This document shows, one piece after another, positions 35,173 through 44,683 of a DNA stretch of 64,000 bases. The notes beneath the pieces were generated by a model that worked only from the letters and a program-made list of their open reading frames with translations, was not told the DNA's origin and did no database searches. The first letter of the stretch is position 1. Every line of letters begins with the position of its first letter. Origin of the DNA: Haloarcula sp. CBA1129 (lineage in GTDB: Archaea; Halobacteriota; Halobacteria; Halobacteriales; Haloarculaceae); assembly GCF_008729015.1 (NCBI RefSeq), contig NZ_RKSM01000001.1, positions 1,798,001 to 1,862,000 on the forward strand, read 5' to 3'. The position numbers and the translations under genes are program-made.

Positions 35173-37023
35173 TCACGAGGATTCCGGGACGGTCACGTCG
35201 AACTCCATCAGCCAGAGCCAGAGTGTGTACACGTTCCATATTTTCATCGCGTTCTGTGCCGCCTCGCGGTAGTGGTCATCGATGATCTTCTCGACGTAGT
35301 CGGTGTTGAACAACCGCTGCATACGGTCGTCGTTGACGAGTTCGGACAGTTCGTCACGCATCTCCTCGGTGTCGAGTATCTTTTCAATGGGGAATCCAAA
35401 CCCTTCTTTCTTGTACTCGACGAACTCGTCGTCAAAGAGACCACGCGCGACCTCACGTAGCGGCGTTTTCAAGCCGTCTGCCATCTTTTCGGCCAGCGGT
35501 TGTCGGAAGTACTCTGCTGCGATGTGATGTGAGGCGAGGGGAACACGGACCTCGACCCCGGCCACCATGCTCGCCTTGTCGGCGTACATGAAGTTGTGGC
35601 TGGCCAGAAAGCCCCGGAGGTCGAGAAACTGAAGCTGTTCGGCCCGCGAGTCGAAATTCCGGTCGCCAAGCAACTCGTCGATTCGGTCCGCGTAGTCCTC
35701 GTGCCAGTCAGGGCGATCGAGTAGGGCCCCGATTTCTTCGCGGCTGAAGTAGTACGAGAGGCTGTGATAGTTGTCCGGTGTCGGAGAGCGAAGGTACCGC
35801 GCCGTCCGTCCGAGGTTCCTACGGATGTCGCTGTCCCGGTCCGGGTAGAGGGTCGCTGCCGCGCTCGCACCCGGCCAGAGCCAGCGAAGGTACCGCTGCC
35901 ACCGGATCACCTTCATCCGGCGATAGCCGGCGAATATCTCGTCACCACCCATGCCCGAGAGCATCACGCGGATATCCCTGTCACTGGCCTCGCGTGCGAG
36001 TAGGTATGCCGGGATGATGGCGGGGTCGGCGATGGGCTCGTCCAGATAGTATATCATCTCCTTGTAGAGGTCGACCATCGACTGGTCTGGCGTGAAACTG
36101 TGTAAGTCGAACGGGTACGAGTCGTCGAGTCGCTGGAGGTTCCGGTACTCCGCACCCTCGTTCCGTTCGTCATCACGGAGATGTAACGCAGTTAAATCCG
36201 GGTCAATGTCGGTCGCGTAGTGAGCGATGAGCGACGAGTCGATTCCCCCGCTCAGGTACATTCCGACGGAGACATCGCTACGCATTTGTTCGTCGATAGT
36301 CGTCTCCAACAACGTTGAGAGGTCGTCCCGCGACGCAGTCGGCGGTTTCGTGTCCGAGATAGGGTCCCAGTACCGATGGTGCTCTGTACTACCTTGGGAA
36401 CAGTCGATACTCACGTACGTACCGGCCGGCAGTTTATAGATATCCTCGAACAGCGTATCCGGTTCGTACACCCAGTGATTGGCAAGGTACTCCCCGACCC
36501 TGTCGCGGCGGATGACGGCGTCGACATCCGTCCCGGAGAGGATTGCCTTGATTTCAGAGGCAAAGATGAACCGCTCCCCGTCGTCGACAAAGTACAGCGG
36601 TTTGACTCCGAGTTGGTCACGACAGACGTACAGTGACCCCGTGTTCTCGTCAAGCAACGCGAACCCGAACATTCCATGGAGACGTTGTAAGAGCGAGTCC
36701 AGCCCCCACTCCCTGTATCCCTTCAGCAACACCTCCGTGTCAGTGGTGGTGTCGAACGCGTAGCCGGCCGACTGCAGTCGTTCGCGTAGCTCACGATAAT
36801 TATACACCTCGCCGTTGAAAGTGATGCTCACCTTGTCGTCGTGCATCGGCTGTCGGCCCTGTTCACCGAGTCCGATGATACTTAGTCTGGTGTTACCGAG
36901 GTAGATATCGGCACCGTCGACCGTCGTCGTGTAGTGGTCCTGCGAGTCTGGACCGCGGTGTGATAGGCAACGCTCGACTCCGGCCGTAATATCTGTATTA
37001 ATTGCGCCGACGATACCGCACAT
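35173..37023 (-). CDS. AsnB-type glutamine-dependent amidotransferase 1
   Basis: 616 residues. Residues 1-210 are a class II glutamine amidotransferase domain with the N-terminal nucleophile Cys2 (MCGIVGAIN), NTRLSIIGLGEQGRQP and FNGEVYNYRELR. The synthetase half has the pyrophosphatase loop SGGIDSSLIAHY and LSGMGGDEIFAGYRR. In O-antigen loci AsnB-like enzymes (for example WbpS in Pseudomonas aeruginosa) amidate uronic acids, so here amidation of ManNAcA or another uronic acid is more likely than asparagine synthesis. It is read convergently to the dehydrogenase gene, and a second AsnB-type gene lies at 41047. Confidence 0.9.
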   Translation of the reverse strand: MCGIVGAINTDITAGVERCLSHRGPDSQDHYTTTVDGADIYLGNTRLSIIGLGEQGRQPMHDDKVSITFNGEVYNYRELRERLQSAGYAFDTTTDTEVLLKGYREWGLDSLLQRLHGMFGFALLDENTGSLYVCRDQLGVKPLYFVDDGERFIFASEIKAILSGTDVDAVIRRDRVGEYLANHWVYEPDTLFEDIYKLPAGTYVSIDCSQGSTEHHRYWDPISDTKPPTASRDDLSTLLETTIDEQMRSDVSVGMYLSGGIDSSLIAHYATDIDPDLTALHLRDDERNEGAEYRNLQRLDDSYPFDLHSFTPDQSMVDLYKEMIYYLDEPIADPAIIPAYLLAREASDRDIRVMLSGMGGDEIFAGYRRMKVIRWQRYLRWLWPGASAAATLYPDRDSDIRRNLGRTARYLRSPTPDNYHSLSYYFSREEIGALLDRPDWHEDYADRIDELLGDRNFDSRAEQLQFLDLRGFLASHNFMYADKASMVAGVEVRVPLASHHIAAEYFRQPLAEKMADGLKTPLREVARGLFDDEFVEYKKEGFGFPIEKILDTEEMRDELSELVNDDRMQRLFNTDYVEKIIDDHYREAAQNAMKIWNVYTLWLWLMEFDVTVPESS

Positions 37024-37125
37024 GTACTGAGTACTCGCTAGTCGATACTTATAACATATGCGGTGTTCCTTACCGGGTGAGGCAACGGTTGCAGCCGTCC
37101 AGCACGCGTCTGAGTCAACCGTACA

Positions 37126-37134
37126 GTATATATG
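37126..37134 (+). promoter_or_regulatory. TATA-like box before phosphatase-superfamily gene 2
   Basis: GTATATATG lies 23-31 nt upstream of ATG 37157 and supports that start over the longer open frame. Confidence 0.5.
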
Positions 37135-37156
37135 GAGCTACTGTTTGTGTTCAGAC

Positions 37157-38443
37157 ATGGCTGTAGAGCTGCCGAATATCGTTCTCCTTACTATCGACGC
37201 CCTCAGAGCGGACCACCTGTCGGGCCACGGCTACGACCGGGACACGTCACCGGAACTAGACGCGTTGCTGGAAGACGGTCTTTGGTTCGACACCGCATTC
37301 AGCGCGAGTTCGCACACCGCCGAGGCGGTCCCATCGATACTGACCGGGCGTTATCCCGACGAAGCGATAAACACGAACTACCGTCTTGATACGTCTTCTA
37401 TCGCTGAGCGGCTTACCGAAAAAGGATACGCGACCGGCGCTTTCCACTCAAACCCGTACGTCTCACGGGCGTACGGCTACGGAGCCGGGTTCGACGAGTT
37501 CGACGACGATCTCTATCTGAGCCATCACAAGTTCCTCGCGCTCTTCCAACGACTGCTCGATATCATCAGGAACAAGCACTACGCGAGTGCCGAAGCGATA
37601 AACGAGCGGTCGCTGGCGTGGATAGACTCTGTGGACGACGGGCCGTTCTTCTGCTGGAACCACTACATGGACGTCCACGGCCCGTACCAGCCGCCGGCCG
37701 AACATCAACGTCGATTCCACGGGGAAAGCGTCGAGGACCGTGACCTCCACCAACTCTACAAGCGGTCCGTTTCGGACCCGAAGTCCATCACCGACGAGGA
37801 ACACCGTATCCTCTCCGACTTCTACGACGGTGAGATTCGATACACCGATGAGATGCTCGCGGCATTTCTCGATTCGCTCGCGCAGCGGGACCTGCTGGAC
37901 GATTCCGTAGTCATCATCACCGGCGACCACGGCGACGGCTTCGCTGAGAATGGATACTACGCTCACCCGAGGACACTGGACGACGAACTGCTTCGCGTGC
38001 CACTCATCGTACTCGGGTTGGACGAGCAGCCGGCGCGGGTCTCGGTTCCGACGAGCACGCTCGACATCGTGCCGACCATTTTGTCGGTACTCGGAAAACC
38101 GGACTCAACGCTTCCCGGCGACTCCCTCGAAAAAATCGCGCAGGATCCGGAGTCCTACCGCAACCGACACGTCTTTTCGCAGGTGCGGGGTGATGAAGAT
38201 GATAACAAGGGCAACCTCCGTCGCTTCCGAATCCAGGACGGGACCAACGCGCTGGCGCTCGAACGTGATATCCAGACGAACGAGGTAACGGTCGCACCGG
38301 ACAGCAGCCCCGACCTTGCGGAACCGCTGGTCGAACACAGCGAGCGCCGAATCGCGACCCACGGTGATGCCGATAGCAAGCGCGAGGAAGTCGACGTTGA
38401 CGGCGACATTCAGCGCCGTCTCGAAGCGCTTGGTTACAAATGA
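37157..38443 (+). CDS. Alkaline phosphatase/sulfatase-superfamily enzyme 2 (Thr nucleophile position)
   Basis: 428 residues from ATG 37157. Metal motifs: NIVLLTIDALRADH (Asp14), NHYMDVHGPY and VVIITGDHGDGFAENGYYAH. The nucleophile region reads SSHTAEAVPSILTG, putting Thr54 where sulfatases have Cys or Ser, the same as in the enzyme at 28360. The C-terminus ends DIQRRLEALGYK, the tail motif shared with the small protein at 32735. It is transcribed away from the asnB-like gene and ends 10 nt before a convergent glycosyltransferase. Substrate unknown; a phosphate-ester or phosphotransferase role fits better than sulfatase. Confidence 0.85.
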   Translation: MAVELPNIVLLTIDALRADHLSGHGYDRDTSPELDALLEDGLWFDTAFSASSHTAEAVPSILTGRYPDEAINTNYRLDTSSIAERLTEKGYATGAFHSNPYVSRAYGYGAGFDEFDDDLYLSHHKFLALFQRLLDIIRNKHYASAEAINERSLAWIDSVDDGPFFCWNHYMDVHGPYQPPAEHQRRFHGESVEDRDLHQLYKRSVSDPKSITDEEHRILSDFYDGEIRYTDEMLAAFLDSLAQRDLLDDSVVIITGDHGDGFAENGYYAHPRTLDDELLRVPLIVLGLDEQPARVSVPTSTLDIVPTILSVLGKPDSTLPGDSLEKIAQDPESYRNRHVFSQVRGDEDDNKGNLRRFRIQDGTNALALERDIQTNEVTVAPDSSPDLAEPLVEHSERRIATHGDADSKREEVDVDGDIQRRLEALGYK

Positions 38444-38453
38444 CGCGTTCCAT

Positions 38454-39647
38454 TCATCGATCGCGTGAGATGCTGAGTTCGTCGTAGATAGTGGTATACT
38501 TGGCGTAGTTGCCGTACATATCAAACCGCTCGGCAAAGACCTCTCTCGGCATCGCCGGTGGATTGCTCGTCGCCCGCGTGACTGCGTCACCGAACGCCAT
38601 CGCGTCTTCTCGGTCGACAAGATAACACCCCGGGAGGTCGCGAAACGCGTCCGCGATACCGGCGACATCTGCGGCTATTATCGGTGTCCCCATCGCACAC
38701 GACTCTTGCAGTATCCGAGGAACCCCCTCAGTCTTCGACTCAGAGAGGAGAACGGTCGCGTCCGCTTGCGCGAGCACACCGGGGACTGATTCGAACGGAA
38801 CTGCTTCCGAATGGATTACGACTCGGTCGCTGACAGCTTCACCGAGCCCTTTGAACGTTTCCTCAAAGGCGTCGTCACGAAACTCACCGATAAACACGAA
38901 CGTGACATCATCGGGGAGTTCCTTGGCGGCCGCTTCGAGCAATCGAAGTACTTGGTCTGGCCCTTTCTTCGGAATCAGGGTCGAGAGATAGAGCACGATG
39001 TCGTCGCTCTCGTCCAGTTGCTGTCCGACCTCGTCCGGAAACGACGGGCGAACGACCCCAGGATCGAACAGTTCGAAGTCAACGCCCGTTGGGACCGTGG
39101 TGAACGTCGCGTCCACGTCACAGGTGTTCTCAACGAACGATACCTGATATGCAGACTTCGTGACGATATGGTCAGCACTCGAGAAGACAAACTCTGTCAT
39201 CGATTGGAGAATTCGGTGGCTGACCCGGGCGGTCAGTTTGTCCGATCGCTCGAACTTCGAGTCCTTGAGCCCCCGAACGCTTACTACGAGGGAGACTCCA
39301 CATACGCGAGAAACTACCGCCCCCGCCATCCCACCGAGCGCGTAATCGAGCGCGTGGACGACCGGCGGTAGCTCACCGCGGAGGTACAACACGAACATCA
39401 GGAGAATCGCCCCGAGGACGTGGACCGGGAAGACGAGTGGCTTGAGCCAGTTCGGTCTGACGAACCGCCCCCGTGTAGGCCAGATATCGTATGTCCGTAC
39501 GTTGTCGAGAGTACTGAGCCCCCCAGATTGCTGGGGTGGTCTCGGTCGGACAAGTACCACCCCGTCGGTGTTCGCGGCGATCGCTTCGACCCGCTCGTCG
39601 AAGGTCTGTCGCCAGCCGTTGAGTTTCAGTAAGAGTACTCGTGTCAT
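38454..39647 (-). CDS. GT4-family glycosyltransferase
   Basis: 397 residues. The N-terminal half carries VHALDYALGGMAGAVVSRVCG and a hydrophobic patch at about 70-92 (LVFPVHVLGAILLMFVLYL) that may sit on the membrane. The C-terminal half shows the GT-B donor site: VPTGVDFELFDPG, DIVLYLSTLIPKKGPDQVLRLLEA, VTFVFIGEFRDD and the glycine/acid region LLSESKTEGVPRILQESCAMGTPII. It should add a hexose or similar sugar to a lipid-linked glycan. It lies convergent with phosphatase-superfamily gene 2 and divergent from gene 3. Donor unknown. Confidence 0.85.
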   Translation of the reverse strand: MTRVLLLKLNGWRQTFDERVEAIAANTDGVVLVRPRPPQQSGGLSTLDNVRTYDIWPTRGRFVRPNWLKPLVFPVHVLGAILLMFVLYLRGELPPVVHALDYALGGMAGAVVSRVCGVSLVVSVRGLKDSKFERSDKLTARVSHRILQSMTEFVFSSADHIVTKSAYQVSFVENTCDVDATFTTVPTGVDFELFDPGVVRPSFPDEVGQQLDESDDIVLYLSTLIPKKGPDQVLRLLEAAAKELPDDVTFVFIGEFRDDAFEETFKGLGEAVSDRVVIHSEAVPFESVPGVLAQADATVLLSESKTEGVPRILQESCAMGTPIIAADVAGIADAFRDLPGCYLVDREDAMAFGDAVTRATSNPPAMPREVFAERFDMYGNYAKYTTIYDELSISRDR

Positions 39648-39809
39648 CTGTGGCTGACCGTATACTTGTGCATTGATACTGGCATAGAAACAAGTTACGA
39701 GCTAGCTGCCAATGTATTGAGCGGATTTCAACCTGCCACTGTTGGAGTGACCGTCTCGGCGGGGGTGGTAAGTCGTAGACGTTATCCCACATTAGTGATA
39801 TCCGCACTT

Positions 39810-41003
39810 ATGGACGGGCTCACAGAGCAGAATATCTCTAACGTCTTTCTCTACATCGGTGATGCGGTCCGGTGGGATTCGCTCCCGGAATCGATCGCCG
39901 ACCGAGGACAGACGTATAAAACGGTCGCCGCGAGTATCCACACCCCGACGAGTTTCTCCTCTATCGTGACCGGGCTGCATCCGCCCCAACACGGGGTTAG
40001 GCAGTTCGGTGATAGCATCCACGCCGATGTCCTGTCGCTGTTTTCACTTCCAGGCGTGCACTCGGCATTCGCAAACACAATCAACGAAGCATTCAACGAG
40101 AATCCCGACAGTGAGAGTATCCTTGACGAGACGCTGGCGACCACGGAGTCCGATCCTGACTTGATAGCTGACATCGAACCGCCGTTCGTCTTCGTTGAAC
40201 GAGGCCCCGGTGGGCACGCACCGTACGGGTCGTTCCCTGGCAATGGTTGGGAGTACTATCGGGAGCGGCAGGCAGCGCCGACGTCGACTTACTGCGACGA
40301 ATATCGAGTCGGCGTTGAGCGCGACCGTCAGTATTTCGAGTCACGGATAGCCGAGCTAGAACGGCGTGGACTACTCGATGACACACTGATCATCTACACC
40401 AGCGACCATGGCGAACTGCTGGGTGAAGGCGGTTGTCTCGGTCACAATGCGCCGATACATCCAAAGCTCGCCTACGTCCCAACGGTGTTCATCCATCCCT
40501 CGTTCGAGTCCCGCCGCGTCACCGCGGGACTGCTTCGTCATGTGGATCTCTTCCCGACGATTGCCGCCCTGATAGGCGACGCTGTGCCCGAATTACCTGG
40601 TATAGACCTCACCAGTGAGCGCCTTGCTGACCACGGTGCATGCTTTTATCGAAAGGGCTACGTCGCCGGAGCACCCCTGATTTCCGGCGAGTCAGTGTAC
40701 GAATCCGTCTGGGATACTGATGGAGGGTATGTATATTCCCGCACCGGACGGCTGAACCGTTTCGCCATCATGTGCGGGAAGTTGCTGAAAAGCGCGAAAC
40801 GCGAATACATGCGCCGTCACCTCAAAAAGGTGGTTCCGTTCCACCTTGCTGGGGCCCGACGCTATGGAACACCAGGTGTTACGTCAAATCAGTGTCAGTC
40901 AACGCTGGAGACCATCCACGACCTCCCGAAAGCGAAGACAGTCGCGAATACGCTCGACAGTGCTGCGGAAGCACGACTCCGGGAACTCGGGTATTTGCGT
41001 TAG
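39810..41003 (+). CDS. Alkaline phosphatase/sulfatase-superfamily enzyme 3 (Thr nucleophile position)
   Basis: 397 residues from ATG 39810; the frame is open upstream but the superfamily start NVFLYIGDAVRWDS is then near the usual place. SIHTPTSFSSIVTG puts Thr45 at the nucleophile position. IIYTSDHGELLGEGGCLGHN supplies the metal-binding Asp-His. It lacks the longer middle part of the two other members and ends AEARLRELGYLR, the tail shared with them. A long basic segment near 330-350 (KLLKSAKREYMRRHLKKV) may contact a membrane or an acidic glycan. Gene stands between a divergent glycosyltransferase and a convergent AsnB-type gene. Confidence 0.8.
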   Translation: MDGLTEQNISNVFLYIGDAVRWDSLPESIADRGQTYKTVAASIHTPTSFSSIVTGLHPPQHGVRQFGDSIHADVLSLFSLPGVHSAFANTINEAFNENPDSESILDETLATTESDPDLIADIEPPFVFVERGPGGHAPYGSFPGNGWEYYRERQAAPTSTYCDEYRVGVERDRQYFESRIAELERRGLLDDTLIIYTSDHGELLGEGGCLGHNAPIHPKLAYVPTVFIHPSFESRRVTAGLLRHVDLFPTIAALIGDAVPELPGIDLTSERLADHGACFYRKGYVAGAPLISGESVYESVWDTDGGYVYSRTGRLNRFAIMCGKLLKSAKREYMRRHLKKVVPFHLAGARRYGTPGVTSNQCQSTLETIHDLPKAKTVANTLDSAAEARLRELGYLR

Positions 41004-41046
41004 GCGTTCACAGTTGCTAGCTCCTATTTGAATTACTGCGAACCGG

Positions 41047-42888
41047 TCAGGAGACAGTTCTGGCTTGGTCCCGTTTGTGCGGCCGAACGACAAGATCGTA
41101 CCAGCCGACGTAGTTGACGATTTTCCAGAGTGCGAGGCCACGGTCACGATTGTTGTCGCAGTGGTCAGTGTAAATAGACCGGACTGCAGTAGCATCGACG
41201 TGTGGTGTCTGTCGTAGCATATCTGGAGTGAGCCAGCGCGTGAGTCCCTCGTATTCTGCTCTGAACCAGTGGTGAATAGGGAGATTGAACCCCTGACTCG
41301 TGCGCTGTAGGGTTCGCTCGGGCAATAGGTCGCTCACTGCGTTCCGAAGCAGCGGTTTGTACGTCCCGTCAAATCGCTGGTCAGTCGGCACCTGATGGAC
41401 GTACTCAACTAGTTCGTGGTCGAGGAATGGGGTGCGTGCTTCGAGCGAAGCCTGCATGGTAGCGAAGTCGACCTTGTGCAGTAGTTTGCTAGGGAGGAGA
41501 TAGGATAAGTCGAACGTTAGTTGTCGGTGGAGATACTCCGACTCGGCTGATTCAAGCGAGCGCTGTATCAGATCAGGAAGGTTACCCTGCCCCTCCGTAG
41601 CAAGATACTCGTCCGGTGGCCGCGAAAAATTCCCTGCCACCTCCGCGATAAGCTTTTCATCGCTTCCGAGCGATGATAGGTATCGGAAGTGGCGCGGTTT
41701 GATTGGTGAGTGCGTGGCGACTGGCTTGAGAGCCGTAAAGAGGCTCTCGGGTAGTTTCGCGGAGATACGCCGGTGTCGTTCGACCATCTCGTGGTACGGT
41801 GACCCACCGAACAGCTCGTCGGCTCCTTCGCCGCTCAACACGACTTTCACGTCCTCACGTGCTCGCTTGGAGAGCAACAGCGTCGGGAGGATAGCGGGGT
41901 CTGCCAGCGGTTCACTGTAAGCCGAGATTATGCGTGGAAGGATATCTACAGCGGACATGTCTACCGTTAACTCGGTATGGTCCGTTCCAAAATAGTCCGA
42001 AACGTACCTTGCTTCGGCGCTCTCGTCGTATTCTGCTTGTTTGAAGCCGACAGAAAACGTCCGAACGTCGTCCTTATGTTCCGTCATCAGTCCGACGATG
42101 GCCGAGGAGTCGAGACCGCCCGACAGAAACGCGCCTACTGGGACATCAGCCTGTAGTCTCTGTTCGACGGATTTCTCGAGCAGTGACCGCACCGTCCGGG
42201 AAGCGCCTGTCCGAGTAACAGTGGTCGCGGGCGGTGACCAGTACTGACGCTGTACACGACTGCCGTCGGATAAGAGGAGAGAGTTTGCTGGTGGCAGTTT
42301 CTCAATCCCCGAGATCAGCGTCTTCGGCCACGGTGAGAACCCCAAATTGAAGTAATCCGACAGCGCACTCTGATTGACCGTTGGTTCTACCCCTGCGCGG
42401 AGGAGTGGTTGCAGTTCGCTCGCCCACGCGAAACTGTCCTGATTCGTCGTCACGAAGAGCGGTTTGATACCGAGACGGTCACGGGCGAGAAAGAGGCACT
42501 CCTGCTGCTCGTCCCAAATCGCAAACGCAAACATTCCGTTTAAATAGATTGGTAGCTCCTCGCCGTACTCCTCCCAGAGATGGACGAGTACCTCGGTGTC
42601 GCTGTCAGAAGTGAACCTGTGTCCGGATGCTTCTAGTGTCTCACGCAACGACTGGTAGTTGTATATTTCCCCGTTGAACACCGCGACAACTGTCCCGTCC
42701 TCGTTGTACACCGGCTGTGCCCCGTTCGACAAGTCGATGATTGATAACCGTCGCATTCCCATCGCTATGCCGTGCTTCCCGTCGACGTGGTAGCCGTCGT
42801 CATCAGGACCGCGATGCGTGAGACAGTCAACCATCCTATCAATAGTTCCCGCTTCTATGTCTCCGTAGAGACCAGCAATACCACACAT
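41047..42888 (-). CDS. AsnB-type glutamine-dependent amidotransferase 2
   Basis: 613 residues with Cys2 (MCGIAGLYGD), GMRRLSIIDLSNGAQP, FNGEIYNYQSLRE, the loop LSGGLDSSAIVGLM and VVLSGEGADELFGGSPYH. It is complete and closer to classic AsnB than copy 1. As with copy 1, amidation of a uronic acid in the surface polysaccharide is the likely role. A broken duplicate of its first 50 codons and promoter lies 1.8 kb away at 44502-44693. A TATA box at 42916-42925 should drive it with a short leader. Confidence 0.9.
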   Translation of the reverse strand: MCGIAGLYGDIEAGTIDRMVDCLTHRGPDDDGYHVDGKHGIAMGMRRLSIIDLSNGAQPVYNEDGTVVAVFNGEIYNYQSLRETLEASGHRFTSDSDTEVLVHLWEEYGEELPIYLNGMFAFAIWDEQQECLFLARDRLGIKPLFVTTNQDSFAWASELQPLLRAGVEPTVNQSALSDYFNLGFSPWPKTLISGIEKLPPANSLLLSDGSRVQRQYWSPPATTVTRTGASRTVRSLLEKSVEQRLQADVPVGAFLSGGLDSSAIVGLMTEHKDDVRTFSVGFKQAEYDESAEARYVSDYFGTDHTELTVDMSAVDILPRIISAYSEPLADPAILPTLLLSKRAREDVKVVLSGEGADELFGGSPYHEMVERHRRISAKLPESLFTALKPVATHSPIKPRHFRYLSSLGSDEKLIAEVAGNFSRPPDEYLATEGQGNLPDLIQRSLESAESEYLHRQLTFDLSYLLPSKLLHKVDFATMQASLEARTPFLDHELVEYVHQVPTDQRFDGTYKPLLRNAVSDLLPERTLQRTSQGFNLPIHHWFRAEYEGLTRWLTPDMLRQTPHVDATAVRSIYTDHCDNNRDRGLALWKIVNYVGWYDLVVRPHKRDQARTVS

Positions 42889-42915
42889 AGATATTGATAC
42901 AGTATCGTTGGCCGG

Positions 42916-42925
42916 CTATATAATT
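42916..42925 (-). promoter_or_regulatory. TATA box of AsnB-type gene 2
   Basis: On the minus strand the sequence reads AATTATATAG, 28-37 nt before the start codon. The same box with conserved flanks is present before the asnB remnant at 44502-44657, so the promoter was duplicated with the gene. Confidence 0.55.
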
Positions 42926-43023
42926 CGCGATACAATAGTTATTCCGAGAAGTGCATCATGGAAAAATGTCGACATCCACTGATATTCGACTATACAACAC
43001 GGATTTTGAATCTGCGTCTAATA

Positions 43024-43400
43024 TGCTGTGTTGGATTACAATCTAATCGTCTGACACCGCGGGTTAGATTGATGAAGACCAGAGAACCTGTTTTTTGACT
43101 CCATAGACATCAATGTTTTCGACCTCATTGAGTAGTGTCGGCATCTAACTAAGTTGGGAACCTCGCGGACGAGCCCGCTACCGGGTGGTTATACCCTTGA
43201 CGCATGTCGTTCTTCACTGTTTTCAGCTCAAAGACGTCCACAGCTACTGTGAAGCGCCGAATTGACTGAAGCATACGGCCGAGATCTGTGACACGCTCGG
43301 CTCGGATTGGGACAATCTATCAGCGCTCACAACGATATACAAATCATTCGACAGCCTGACCATGAGATATGCGCTATTGATTACACCACACTGGTTGCAA
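43024..43400 (+). pseudogene. IS5-family transposase remnant (N-terminal part)
   Basis: The stretch starts with TGCTGTGTTGGAT, close to the terminal repeat of the MITE at 53662. Translation gives pieces of an IS5-type haloarchaeal transposase: DSIDINVFDLIE-stop-CRHLTK, then HVVLHCFQLKDVHSYCEAPN-stop-LK, then HTAEICDTLGSDWDNLSALTTIYKSFDSLTM. Stops and frame changes show decay. The rest of the transposase is lost next to the glycosyltransferase 3' end at 43437. This remnant fills the gap between asnB-type gene 2 and that gene. Confidence 0.65.
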
Positions 43401-43436
43401 TTTGCTTATTATCCCTCTTAACGGATATATATTCAC

Positions 43437-44477
43437 TCAGTCTGACTCAAGGACCTCTCGTAACAGTTCAACACTCTCTTCAGTCCAAAATTCATCTTCC
43501 GTCACCAACTCTCGACCACGATTCCCGAATGTACCCCTACGTTTCGGGTTTTCAATCAACTCTTTGAGGTATTTGATCCATTCCTCCTCAGTGCTCGCGT
43601 GGAACCCAGACTCCCCATGACGGACGATGTTTTTCAAGTATGAGACAGGTGTTACTACGACCGGAATCCCCAGTGCCATCATTTGTACGACCGATGTAAA
43701 TCCTCCCTTCGAATTCGCCCATTCAGTGTCAGAGAGGGGTCGAACCCCAATATTTATTTTTGATAGGTAATCAAGCTCCGAGTCTAGGCTCCACTCTCGG
43801 TATGTTACGTCGTTTCGATCTACAAGCGGGGTGACCGGTTTTTCACCCGCTGTAATAATGTCTAATGTCGCATCGTCATACTGATTCAGCACCACCTCCA
43901 GAGGGCCAGTTATCGTTGCGAGATACCGGAGATTCTGTGGGTTTCCAATCCATCCGATCCTCGGTGGTTCGCCATTAGCCTCTTTTCCATTCCAGTAATG
44001 ATCATATTTCTGTTTTGGTAGTGGAGTTGGAAGACAGTACACCTCATCCGAGTAATTACCGGCATATGTTTGAAGCTCGGGACTCCCAGCTATGACTGTG
44101 GACGCTGTTCGGATTAAATTATTAAAATCTTCTTTACGTTTCAGTGAAATAGACTCCCATACTGGGCCAGTGTATATTGCGTCATCAAAATCATACACTA
44201 TTCTTTTACTCAACTTCTCCAGAAGTGTTACGTACAAACGCGGCAGCGGAAGCCTGTGTATAAACACAACATCGTAGCGGGGTGCTCTACCGAGTAGATC
44301 TAATGCAAAATATGCTTTTTTGAGCCGATTAGACCTGAAACCAATTTGTCTAGTACCTTCAAGGGATACAACATCACAGCGGATGCCACTCTCTTCTAGA
44401 TGGGGAATCATATTTAGGACACGCAACCGGGTACTTGCTGATTCTCTAGTTCCAGGAACAGCAAATAGTACATTCAT
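43437..44477 (-). CDS. GT4-like glycosyltransferase
   Basis: 346 residues. N-terminal NVLFAVPGTRESASTRLRVL, YDFDDAIYTG near residue 95 and the donor-domain segments PPRIGWIGNPQNLRYLATI, IGVRPLSDTEWANSKGGFTS and MALGIPVVVTPVSYLKNIV are visible. The family transfers a sugar from a nucleotide donor. A paralogue with the same landmarks but broken by transposons lies at 46286-49939 on the other strand. The gene is AT-rich compared with its neighbours, which suggests separate acquisition. TATA-rich DNA precedes the start. Confidence 0.83.
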   Translation of the reverse strand: MNVLFAVPGTRESASTRLRVLNMIPHLEESGIRCDVVSLEGTRQIGFRSNRLKKAYFALDLLGRAPRYDVVFIHRLPLPRLYVTLLEKLSKRIVYDFDDAIYTGPVWESISLKRKEDFNNLIRTASTVIAGSPELQTYAGNYSDEVYCLPTPLPKQKYDHYWNGKEANGEPPRIGWIGNPQNLRYLATITGPLEVVLNQYDDATLDIITAGEKPVTPLVDRNDVTYREWSLDSELDYLSKINIGVRPLSDTEWANSKGGFTSVVQMMALGIPVVVTPVSYLKNIVRHGESGFHASTEEEWIKYLKELIENPKRRGTFGNRGRELVTEDEFWTEESVELLREVLESD

Positions 44478-44501
44478 AAATATATTATATTTTTCATATT
44501 A

Positions 44502-44657
44502 ATGGATTAGTAATAGTCGCCGCATCCCCATTGCTAGATTATACCCCGAATCGACGTGGTAGCTATCACTATCGAGGCCACGATATCTGAAACAATTCAC
44601 CACCCTATTGATAGTTCTTATCTCGATATTTCTGAAGACACCAGCCATACCACACAT
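44502..44657 (-). pseudogene. AsnB-type amidotransferase remnant (first 50 codons)
   Basis: The minus strand reads MCGMAGVFRNIEIRTINRVV, then YHVDSGYNLAMGMRRL, which parallels MCGIAGLYGDIEAGTIDRMV and YHVDGKHGIAMGMRRL of AsnB-type gene 2. The frame is kept but many residues differ, and the rest of the gene is missing. The upstream TATA region is conserved too. Confidence 0.78.
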
Positions 44658-44683
44658 ATCTACCGGAACAGTATCGCCGGTCG

